DNA of 64,000 nt, from contig NC_080546.1 of assembly GCF_028640845.1 (NCBI RefSeq), positions 18,077,020 to 18,141,019 of the forward strand, written 5' to 3'. The stretch's first letter is position 1. The number at the start of each line of letters is the position of its first letter. Below, piece by piece: positions 55,542-64,000 of the stretch. The stretch comes from Ahaetulla prasina. Lineage: Eukaryota > Chordata > Lepidosauria > Squamata > Colubridae. Under the pieces are notes generated by a model, which was not told where the DNA came from, did no database searches, and saw only the letters and a program-made list of their open reading frames with translations. The position numbers and the translations under genes were made by a program.

Positions 55542-55707
55542 TTGTATAGTAAGGGAATGATAATTTTGTCCTTTGACCAGCGCAGATGAAAACTATAATG
55601 GAAGACAGATAGATATAGAAGCTTAAGTGGGTAGGATGGTCATAGTCTGAGCCAGGACAGAAGATTTCCCAGCTCAATGTTTATGTTTATATTATGAACT
55701 AATAAAG

Positions 55708-55945
55708 GAGAATATTTGTAGCTCAGGATTGACATGAGGGGTCCTTGGTGCTCTCTGAGCTTGCTTGTTTTCCTGCAGATGTGTCATTATCCAAACTAGG
55801 TAACATTGTCAGTGTTAGACTAGCATTGATGATGTTACCTAGTTTGAAACATGTTTCATGTTTCATGTTACATGTTACCTAGTTTGAAACATCTGCAAGA
55901 AAACATGCAAAGTCAGAGAGCACCAAGGACCCCCCGCAGTATCAA
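55708..55945. mobile_element. Penelope-like repeat relics in inverted orientation
   Basis: The left arm (GGTCCTTGGTGCTCTCTGAG through CTAGGTAACATTGTCAG) is the reverse complement of the right arm (GATGATGTTACCTAGTTTG through GTCAGAGAGCACCAAGGACC). The two terminal repeats face opposite ways, as Penelope repeats can. Core motifs are degenerate. Confidence 0.45.
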
Positions 55946-56033
55946 CCTGGAAGTTTTTCACTGTTGTTATTGTCAATATGCTATGCTGCTGTTTTCAGGT
56001 AATTGTACTTTTATACTTGATAACTTAGCCATT

Positions 56034-56560
56034 GGAGAGCAAGTGTTGTCTAGTGGTAAAGGCACCAGGCTAGAAACAAGGAAACCATGAATTCTAGTCA
56101 TGCCTTAGGGGGAAGGGGAAGGGCCTTCTCTGTGGGGGCTCCCACCCTCTGGAACGAGCTTCCCCCAGGACTTCGCCAACTTCCCGACCTCCGAACCTTT
56201 CGCCGCGAGCTTAAGACACATCTATTTATTTGCGCAGGACTGGACTAGATTTTAAATTCAAATTGGTTTTAATTGGGATTTTATTATTTTTATTATTATT
56301 TTTATTTTAATTATTTTAATTATTCGACCAATTATAATAAGTTTTTTAATGGATGTTTTATTTGTATTTATATGTATGTTTTTATCTGGTTGTGAACCGC
56401 CCTGAGTCCCTAGGGAGATAGGGCGGTATAAAAATATGAAAAATAAATAAAATAAAATAAATAAATGAAAGTCAATTGTGTGACTTTAGGCCAGTCACTG
56501 TCTCTGAGCCCAACTCACCTTACAGAGTTGTTGTTGTAGGGAAAATAAGAGGAGGAAGTT
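56034..56560 (+). mobile_element. SINE with GGTAAAGGCACCAGGCTAG head, split by L2
   Basis: The 5' part (56034-56107) has AGTGGTAAAGGCACCAGG and GAATTCTAGTCATGCCTTAGG. The 3' part resumes after the L2 at 56469 with GTGACTTTAGGCCAGTCAC and the CTTACAGAGTTGTTGTTGT block. Confidence 0.75.
56108..56468 (+). mobile_element. L2-type LINE 3' end nested in a SINE
   Basis: This short L2 end covers the C-terminal coding block (GRAFSVGAPTLWNELPPGLRQ equivalent), a 3' UTR ending GCCCTGAGTCC and GGGCGGTATAAAAAT, and an AAATAAAAT tail. It splits the SINE at 56034-56560. Confidence 0.8.
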
Positions 56561-57010
56561 TAACAAAGTGACCGTCAAGTGCCAGGGAAGTCAGGAGTTC
56601 CAGGCAGTTCAAATGGGTATAAAGATTTATTGCAAGTTTAAACTCTCTACAAGAATCTGAACTACTAACGGTCAAAGCAATTTGGCAGTAGATAAGGAAT
56701 TCAAGGTGGGCTGGACTTAGATGTCTTGTGGACATGAATGGATTCAGGACTGATGATGCCATTGACCCCTCTCTCAGACTCAGTCTGGTCACCTCTTACG
56801 ATGACTTTGCAACTCAAATAATGGTGCAGCAGTGACTGGATTAGGATTAATGAAAGCCAGTTTTTGAAGTTATCTTCGCCCAAGAAAGGTTGTTGGGTCT
56901 CCCTTAATTCGGCCTACCTCACATGGCTGCCATTGTGGGAAAATATTGGACAAGGGAGTACTATGCATCAAGTCCTGTGGCTTGGGTTCCAAAAGATTAA
57001 TTTGGATTAA
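56561..57010. other. Unassigned intronic stretch
   Basis: No features recognised before the hammerhead-like relic. Confidence 0.45.
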
Positions 57011-57075
57011 TTCTGAACTGAAGAAGCTTTTTGGATGAGAAGTGAAACATCTTCAAGCAAAAGCAAAGTCCAATT
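57011..57075 (+). mobile_element. Repeat relic with a second hammerhead-like core
   Basis: CTGAAGA (57018-57024), a wobble-paired stem GCTTTTT/GAGAAGT with loop GGAT, GAAAC (57044-57048), then ATCTTCAAGCAAAAGC. The sequence after GAAAC parallels that of the CTGATGA-type repeat at 55885. Confidence 0.4.
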
Positions 57076-57135
57076 GCCTTTTGAAAAACCCTTTTGGGAC
57101 AACCAGGACCTGGTCTATCTCCATATAGATATATA

Positions 57136-57273
57136 CAGTGGTGGGATTCAGCCAGTTCGCACCACTTCAGGAGAACCAGTTGTTAACTTTCTGAGCAGTT
57201 TGGTGAACTGGTTGTTGGAAGAAATCATTAGGGCAAAGAACCAGTTGTTTAAATTATTTGAATCCTACCACTG
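57136..57273 (+). mobile_element. hAT MITE, TSD GATATATA
   Basis: Ends CAGTGGTGGGATTCAGCC and TTGAATCCTACCACTG; the duplication GATATATA (57128-57135, 57274-57281) is perfect. It lies 160 bases upstream of MMRN1 exon 2. Confidence 0.93.
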
Positions 57274-57437
57274 GATATATATTCTATGGATAGTAATCTA
57301 ATACAGTGGATCCAAATTCTGCCATGTGCATTATCCTACTTCTTAACATAGTGGGGGTTTTTTTCCAGATGCCCATCTGAATTTTCACTTATGTTATCAG
57401 TTGTATAATAATCTTATTTCTCCTTCTATTTGCTTAG

Positions 57438-57557
57438 GAACTGGTGTGCCTACGTTCACACAAGGCTTCAGCCGACAATTGTGGTTGACAACGTACAAAG
57501 CTACAGCTCCGGGAGAGCCAACCCATGCACTTGGATTACGGGATCCTGTGGAACAAG
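57438..57557 (+). CDS. MMRN1: Multimerin-1, exon 2 (first half of EMI domain)
   Basis: The acceptor is a pyrimidine-rich tract ending TTTGCTTAG at 57437. The first base completes Lys199, giving K-N-W-C-A-Y-V-H-T-R-L, the diagnostic start of the EMI domain. EMI is a Cys-rich module used for multimer assembly. VHTRL rather than the VVTRT of EMILIN-1 points to multimerin-1. Cysteines fall at residues 202, 229 and 236, with the PCTWITGSC pattern matching the family. The donor is ambiguous: AAG|GTGTGT after 57557 gives a 120-base phase 2-2 exon, while GTGT|GTAAGA after 57561 has the better consensus. The second half of the EMI domain and all later domains are outside the window. Exon 1 lies 19.8 kb upstream across a TE-filled intron. 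Confidence 0.88.
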
Positions 57558-58483
57558 GTGTGTAAGAAGATTTATATCACTGAGGTGCTTTTTAAATGAT
57601 GATTAGCTACATTAATGAAGACTATGAAAACTGCTTAGAAATATTCAGGCCAATCTATAGGAAGAGAGAACTTGAAATACACAAAATATTCTATCCAAGG
57701 ATAGGGTAGAGGAAAATAATATTAAATAATGTTTCTGCTAAGGAAAACTTAAAGTTTTCTTAATGGTGGAACACAGAATACAGTTACATAGCAACCTTCC
57801 ACCTACTTCAGCCTAGTCATTGGGAAAAACTATCCAAAATTCCAGATAAGAAGGTATTTTTTAATGCTAGCTGGAGATGTTGAGGGTTGAACTTTGGACT
57901 TTCTGCATGGAAGGTACATGATTTTTCCTGTTCTTATACAAAACAACAGCAGCAACAACAACCCAGTACAATACCTTTAAATTATTAGTTTATAACTTGT
58001 TTTGACTAACTCCTTCTAAGCTAACTTTTATTTTTCTAAGATATGTGCCACTGGATTCTAATAATTAATTTAATTAATTCACAAGAAACACATAATAGTT
58101 ATGCTACAGTCATTTTCATAAACATTTGCTCTGTTAAATAATGGATTATTTGTTCAACTCATACATATCTCCCTTAAAATAACTGCAGAACCAAGTAAAA
58201 GGTTCATTACTCCTTTTAAATGTTCTGGCTGGATAATATGCACTATACTTTCAGTTTTCCTCTCTTAATTTCCTGTGTTTTTGTATGGATTTGTGTGTGT
58301 TTGTTTGTTGGACTCATAGAAGAAAAGCAAGGAGCTAGTGGAATGAACCCCTTTTCCTATAGGTGTGCTTCTTCATTTTATATGTTCAGGGCTACAAACC
58401 AGTAGTTGATGGACTATTCTTACTTCTCTTGCTTTTAGTTTTTGGAATGTGATGCCTGCACATCTTGATATAAGTGCTTCTAA
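57558..58483. other. Start of MMRN1 intron 2, no element recognised
   Basis: AT-rich intronic DNA; no exon encoding the second half of the EMI domain was found. Confidence 0.55.
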
Positions 58484-58830
58484 AAATAGAATAGAGTAGA
58501 GTAGAGTAGAGTAGAGTAGAATATTCTTTATTGGCCAAGTGAGATTGGAAAACCAAGGAATTGGTGCATAAACTCTCAATATACATACAAACAACAAACT
58601 AAATATAATCATAAGATAACAGTAGGAGAAGGTAGTAGAAAAGATTAGAAGGATAATAGTAATACATCCCTATTAGATGGGTAAATATCCATAGGCATGA
58701 GACAGTACTGTAGGAATTAAGTATTCAGTAGAGTGATGGCACAAGGTGAAAAACTTGTCTCTGTATCTAGTTGTTCTGGCTTTTCTGGATTATAGTTAAT
58801 GGTGCCAATATAGCACAATCCTAAATCTTT
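58484..58830 (-). mobile_element. Rex1-like LINE 3' end
   Basis: A minus-strand 3' UTR starts from an (AATAG/AGTAG)n tail and TTTATTGGCCAAG and reaches into the reversed coding end (GATGGCACAAGG). It is more diverged than the copy at 62404. Confidence 0.75.
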
Positions 58831-58902
58831 AATCACAAAGTTAGCCAACTACAAGAAGTTAAACTGTCATGGTCAGGCAGATTTTCCTTATCCAGGTGTA
58901 CC

Positions 58903-59457
58903 TGTTGTGGTCCTGCGGAGCTGGCAATGGAGTCAGACAGCGATGAGGCTGAGGTAAGGCCAGGGCCACTGGGGAGTGAGGTGTGGACTCCAGAGCCTCC
59001 AGAGACTGATAGAAGTGAGGCAGAGGAACAGGAGGAGCCTGTTCTTAATGCACTCATGAGAAGAGCTGCCAGAAGGCAAGAGCAGCTCAAGCAAAGAGGA
59101 TCACTCGGGAGTAGGGCCAAGAGATGATTGGCCCCTCCCATAAGGCTTAAAACAGACCAGCAATGGCCTTTGGGCTTTGCTGGAAAACAACGTTGTTAGC
59201 CTCGTCTTCTTCTTCGTCTTCGTCTTGCATTTATTTTTGTATCTGTGACTTTGAACATTTGCCAAGAAAAGCCTTTGGCAGTTTGCCTAATTGGACCAAG
59301 GTTTGCGATAGGACTGAGGAATTTGTGTTGGGAGGAATTTGCTTTAATTTAGTTGAACTATGCTGGGAATGAAGTAATTCTCAGCTGTCTGAATAAAGTT
59401 TGTTGGTTTTTACACTGACTGAGTTTCGTACTACCTACTTGGGCCTGGGTCACAACA
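58903..59457 (+). mobile_element. Solo LTR (family A)
   Basis: This 555-base LTR runs TGTTGTGGTCC...GGTCACAACA, with a 5-base duplication GTACC/GCACC (4 of 5). About 10 bases are missing shortly after the start relative to 19842, so the LTR-entering frame is shifted; the rest of the peptide frame stays open to 59127 with the same Arg-rich tail. An AATAAA lies near 59392. Confidence 0.9.
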
Positions 59458-59462
59458 GCACC

Positions 59463-62051
59463 CTTTATTTGTAGAATGTCTGTGACCATTGTCTGGGAAG
59501 ATATCTGATTAATTAAGAAGAATCTGATATCTGATTGATTAAGAATTTATTAAAGATATACATTCCTATCAATCACTCCAAGAAACAAACCTCAGTTTAC
59601 CTATGAAAGGTGGTAAACACTAGCCAGAATAATATGAGGGATATCTATGGCTGCCTTTAAAGAAAAGAGACTGAACTAAACCAAACGAACTATTGAAGGA
59701 TTTAGATTTTTGACCCATATTCACCATTTTCTGCTGAATATTATATGTGCTGTTTTCCTGCCTTGCCAATGGACATTTCCTGTTTAAACTGTGCTTCGCA
59801 GCTGAAGTAATTCTCTCGCTATGCTTTGCTTAATAAACCCTTCCAGCTTTTATTGTATGTGTTTATTGCTTTTGACTCCTGCAAATGGCTGCCCCTATTT
59901 CAGTGTGCCAAACTAGCATGTCTGTGAAAACGCGTGTGTTAGAAAATACAATTCAAGCATGAAATTGTGTAACACTATTACGTTATGTAACATCTATAGG
60001 TGAAGTCTGTTTTCCGATGAGTCTGAATTCTCTTCTGATTCAGCGATTGGACTAAGGCAAGATCGTGTGTGCCTTGGTTTTGGAATGGCTGGTTGACAAA
60101 TACAATGAGATTTTGCAGGCATCCATAGTCAATGAGCTTGTAGCTCCTCAGAATTTCATCTATTTTTCATCCAGCTCTTGTACAGTAATCTAAACTGACA
60201 AGCTTTTCTGAACTAAGAAAGCTTGTAAATATCATCAGATCTAAACAGAACAGAGGGGCGTTCACCTCCTCTATGTTCAGAAGCGATATAATTTTTGCTG
60301 TCTAGGTTATTTGTGGTACCTAGGCTGCATATTGGCAACTCACGATTAAGGATGCTTTTTAGCTGATCTTTGTGAATACGGATATGAATTGTCAACTTTG
60401 TTATTCAGAAGCTATCATTATTCACAGAGAAAGCTTATTTAGGAGCGTTTGCACTTCCTAAATTTTCCCCAGCAACCGTCAAACCAAGTTTTTTTTTTAA
60501 AGTCTATTTTGAAAGAAAGGGTATTTTGAAAGTAGATATATGGCTAACACATGAACAGATTAAAAGATAAATCTAAAGCATAAATGAGTTAGAAGAGATT
60601 TAAGAAAAAAAATGAAGTCTAGAAACAAAACTGATTTGCCTATCTCTACCTATGTGTTGGATGCTCTGTTTTTAAGATTTCAACATCTTAAAAATAAAAA
60701 TTTTCTGTTTGGCGAATTTCTTGAAGTTGAAATGGATGGTCATTTGCCTTTCCTTACCCAAGCGTTTGGTAATTCTCAAACCTATTAAAAGGAGCAACGT
60801 TTTCATTCAGTTTTCCTCAATCTAATACTAGGAGACTAGTTTAGGAAAGATTTGTTTTAATTCTCCAAATATGTATATCAGATTTCCCAGGAGCTTCAAA
60901 CCTGTTTGTTTCATTTTCCACTAGGTGGCAGGCTGGCATATCTATAAAATTACGATTAAATTCTAGGAGCAATTTTTTTTTAAAAAAAAGGTAATCCATC
61001 TCCTTTTATAAAACTCAAAACCATTTCAGTGTTCATATCTTTGTTTCTGTGCCTGAAATACCCTTCATCCAAGATCAACAGCAAATTTAATTACATAGTC
61101 ATTCAGCATTTGAAATATGCATGGACTTGTTTTCCTCAAACGGTTTTTGTTTTGAATCAGGTCAGACTGCAGTCTTAGTTTTAGCTCAGATATTCATGTA
61201 AGGCGCTGAAGACAATTGATTAACAATCCATGGCAATCCAAACACATTTCTTATTCTTAAATAACTGAATATATGTGAAAGGGATTTAAGTGATGATCAG
61301 GGAAAAACCTTCTGAAATGCTGAAGTGTATTGAGGACATAAGTATTAGCATCAAAATGTGCCTGGAATTCATAACGTTCTTCCTTTAGCCAATATTAGCA
61401 TTTTCTCCACTCACCATGCAATAATTTGTTTCACAATGGTTGCTTATATTCTTACAAGATACAAATTCAATGGGAGACAAAGAAAAGCAACCTATTAAAT
61501 AGACAGATTCTATAACCTCAAAAAAAAAAAATCATGAACATAGTGACTTCTAGAACTCACCTTTCTCTCCACCAAAGGTCTAGGCAGGGCGGAATACAAT
61601 AAGCAATTTAAGAATTTTGAGAATATGTCATGGGTATTTTCACAATTTACTTTGTGCACAAAAGCATTTATCCATGACCAGAAGGCAAATGGTGAGTTTT
61701 ACTCTCTCTACCACTCTACTCTATCACATTTTCTTCATTGGTATTTTGTTGGGGGAGTAGAAGTAGACATCTGTCCCAGGAATGGCTATGGCGCCTTCCT
61801 ATAAAGATATATAATGCTGAGAGTGTTTCTTTGCTATGTAGCATAAAAGCTTTTGTGAGGAACGAAGAATCAGGACCGCACATTAAGTTCCATTTAAGCT
61901 GATTTATTGCTCACGCCTAGACACAACTAATAGTCAGTGCTAAATTGGCACTAGATAGGAGTTAATGGCATTTGAGAAGGTGCTTCTGGGCACCTATTGA
62001 TTCCAGGCTAGTTCCTCTTTTGACTCTGTCCCCAGGCTCTGCCTGTCATTA
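59463..62051. other. MMRN1 intron 2, repeat-poor block
   Basis: About 2.6 kb without recognisable transposons, the longest such block in the window. No Cys-rich EMI exon or other coding segment was seen. Confidence 0.5.
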
Positions 62052-62059
62052 TCCTACAG

Positions 62060-62377
62060 CAGGAATGTCAAATTCAAGGCCCGCGGGCTGGATCTGGCCT
62101 GTTGGGTACTTAGACCTGGACCACGGGCCCTCTCTGGAAATAGCAAAGGACCAGCTCGTGGTGCCTCTGCCAGTGAAAAGGGAGCCCAGGTGAGCCGCAT
62201 GCAGTCTCCACGAGCTCTGGTTTTGCTGGCAGAGAGCTGCAGAAGGCCATCATGGCCAAAAATGGAGCCTTAATGAGTGATATCGAGCTGGCCATGCCCA
62301 CCCTGGCTACACCCCCTCTCACCCCCCGAGATCAAACCCTGATGTAGCCCTCAATGAAATCAAGTTTGATATCCCTG
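62060..62377 (+). mobile_element. hAT MITE (CAGGAATGTCAAATTC family)
   Basis: Starts CAGGAATGTCAAATTCAAGG and ends AAGTTTGATATCCCTG; flanks TCCTACAG/TCCTACAA match 7 of 8. The interior GAGTGATATCGAGCTGGCC module is shared with 54752 and 40374. Confidence 0.88.
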
Positions 62378-62403
62378 TCCTACAACTTCAGTTCTTAAAA
62401 GTA

Positions 62404-63056
62404 AATAGAATAGAATAGAATAGAATAGAATAGAATAGAATAGAATAGAATAGAATAGAATTTTTTTATTGGCCAAGTGTGATTGGACACACAAGGAATT
62501 TGTCTTGGTGCATATGCTCTCGGTGTACATAAAACAAAAGATACCTTCATCAAGAATCCTAAGGTACAACACTTAATAATAGTCATAGGGTACGAATAAG
62601 CAATCAGGAAACTTATCAATATAAATATAAATCGTAAGGATACAAGCAACAAAGTTACAGTCATACAGTCATAAGTGGGAGGAGATGGGTGATGGGAACG
62701 ATGAGAAGATTAATAGTAGTGCAGACTTAGTGAATAGTTTGACAGTGTTGAGGGAATTATTTGTTTAGCAGAGTGATGGCATTTGGGAAGAAGTTGTTCT
62801 TGTGTGTAGTTGTTCTGGTGTGCAGTGCCCTATAGTGTTGTTTTGAGGGTAAGAGTTGAAACAGTTTATATCCAGGATGTGAGGGGTCTGTAAATATTTT
62901 CACAGCCCTCTTTTTAACTCGTGCAGTATACAGTCCTCAATGGAAGGCAGGTTGGTAGCCATTGTTTTTTCTGCAGCTCTAATTATCCTCTGAAATCTGT
63001 GTCTGTCTTGTTGGGTTGCAGAACCAAACCAGACAATTACAGAGGTGCAGATGAAG
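62404..63056 (-). mobile_element. Rex1-like LINE 3' part
   Basis: The (AATAG)n tail at 62404-62462 and TTATTGGCCAAGTGTGATTG lead into reversed Rex1 coding sequence that ends at a GGTTGCAGAACC (GSATQQ) block near 63020. Coding frames are broken. Confidence 0.82.
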
Positions 63057-63465
63057 ACTCAATGAATAAATGAATGAACAAATGAATAAATGGAATAAAA
63101 AATCTTTAAAAAACCTTAAGGGAGGGAGCAAGTCAGATATTTGCAACTCATATTCAGCCTTGTCCTACACAAAAGGCCTTAAAAACAGGAGATGGCATCT
63201 CTATTCCTGAAAATCTCTCCTCCACATTAGCAAAAGGTCTACTCACTGTTTCTTAATGGATACAATTCTGACTATTCCTTTTCCAGCACTTTACTTTCCA
63301 AGACATCCTTTGTGCCTTACTGTAATAATCTGTTCTTTAGTTGGGGGAATACAAGTGTGCTATCTTCGTACATGGCTCTTCCACACATAGCCAGACAATG
63401 TGGACAAAAAAGTAAGGGTCATACATCCTTGATCATAAAAACTCCTTGATTTTTTCCGTATGAAG
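63057..63465. other. Unassigned intronic stretch
   Basis: No features recognised. Confidence 0.5.
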
Positions 63466-64000
63466 TATTATGAGCCATGGTGGTGCAGTGGTTAGAGTGC
63501 AGTACTGCAGGCTACTTCTACTGATTGCCTGCTGCCTGCAATTTGGCAGTTCAAATCTCACCAGACTCAAAGTTGACTCAACCTTCCATCCTTCCAAGGT
63601 CGATAAAATGAGGACCCAGATCAGGGGTCTGCAACCTTAAACACTCAAAGAGCCATGTTTTCTGTTTCCCACAGAAAAGAAAACACCGGGAGCCACAAAA
63701 CCCTTCCCATGCCTATTTCTTGAGCGGCCACAAAACTAGCATATGTAGAATTAAACATTCTGTTTTCTTCTGAAACTTTTCTTTCCTTGGATTTATCCAT
63801 GGTTGGCCTATTAGGGGTTGAAAAGCTCAATAAATTGCGTGCCGGCGGGTGACGCACATTGGTGGTTGTGACATATATTTTGAGCGACAGGGAGCTGTAG
63901 CAGAGGGGTGAAAGAGCCACATGCGCTCCAGAACCCTGAACCCTGACCCAGATTGTTGGGGGAAATATGCTGACTCTGTAAACCACTTAGAGAGGGCTGT
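63466..64000 (+). mobile_element. tRNA-derived SINE (same type), split by hAT MITE, runs off window
   Basis: The head GAGCCATGGTGGTGCAGTGG is followed by TGACTCAACCTTCCATCC and AGGACCCAGAT. A hAT MITE interrupts at 63622-63945. The SINE resumes with ACCCAGATTGTTGGGGG and is cut at the tail (TTAGAGAGGGCTGT) by the window end. Confidence 0.85.
63622..63945 (+). mobile_element. hAT MITE (CAGGGGTCTGCAACC family) nested in SINE
   Basis: Starts CAGGGGTCTGCAACCTTAA and ends GAACCCTG (decayed). The duplication ACCCAGAT (63614-63621, 63946-63953) is perfect and splits the SINE. Confidence 0.92.

Larger units (their letters stand above)
37614..57437 (+). other. MMRN1: MMRN1 intron 1
   Basis: This phase-2 intron of about 19.8 kb starts GTAAGC and ends TTGCTTAG. 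It is filled with transposons listed separately: hAT MITEs, two Tigger-like MITEs plus one carrying a solo LTR, CR1 and Rex1 fragments, SINEs and pyrimidine-tract microsatellites. I saw no additional coding exon in it. Confidence 0.8.

Noticed and set aside
57558..64000. Third MMRN1 exon (second half of EMI domain)
   Set aside because: No W-R-C-C-P-G-type segment with splice sites was found; it probably lies downstream of the window.

Overview
The window looks like nuclear DNA of a squamate reptile, most likely a snake. The evidence is compositional and homology-based: Sauria-type tRNA SINEs with full target-site duplications, CR1, L2, Rex1-like and L1 retroposons side by side, dense hAT-type miniature elements, and a CR1 copy whose 3' end runs into a long (ATAGG)n/(AATAG)n tract, an association I recall as a snake trait. 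No bacterial or viral gene organisation is present. The species cannot be fixed from the sequence alone.

Only one host gene can be supported: multimerin-1 (MMRN1), plus strand. Exon 1 (37018-37613) encodes a signal peptide and a low-complexity Ser/Thr/Pro-rich N-terminus. Exon 2 (57438-about 57557) encodes the first half of the EMI domain, beginning N-W-C-A-Y. The phase-2 junction joins them in frame, and intron 1 is about 19.8 kb. The rest of the EMI domain, the coiled coils, the EGF module and the C1q head lie beyond the window. The first 37 kb is upstream intergenic DNA.

Almost everything else is transposon-derived and heavily nested. Positions 1-24,600 hold Sauria SINEs, CR1 copies, hAT MITEs, Tigger-like MITEs with TA target sites and two solo LTRs. 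At 24,687-28,525 lies a broken Ty3/gypsy retrotransposon with a 5' LTR, gag, protease, RT and RNase H. Its pol is split by a solo LTR of another family, its RT active site is damaged, and an L2 LINE adjoins its 3' side. At 30,923-32,787 a hAT MITE contains an L2 copy that itself contains an inverted L2 copy. At 33.7-35.5 kb an unclassified LINE is interrupted by an L1 3' end. Intron 1 (37,614-57,437) is packed with hAT MITEs, including a MITE within a MITE, two different MITEs sharing one 8-bp target, and one MITE with an internal tandem array. Beyond exon 2 are a solo LTR, two Rex1-like fragments and two further MITEs.

The most interesting signal is in the LTRs. Three distinct LTR families (six copies) carry an open frame that enters at LTR base 2 in the same phase and ends in an Arg-rich R-R-x-x-R-R tail. 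This suggests that the C-terminus of Pol is encoded inside the 3' LTR. The other signals worth following are hammerhead-ribozyme-like cores in Penelope-type repeat relics and modular exchange among hAT MITE families.
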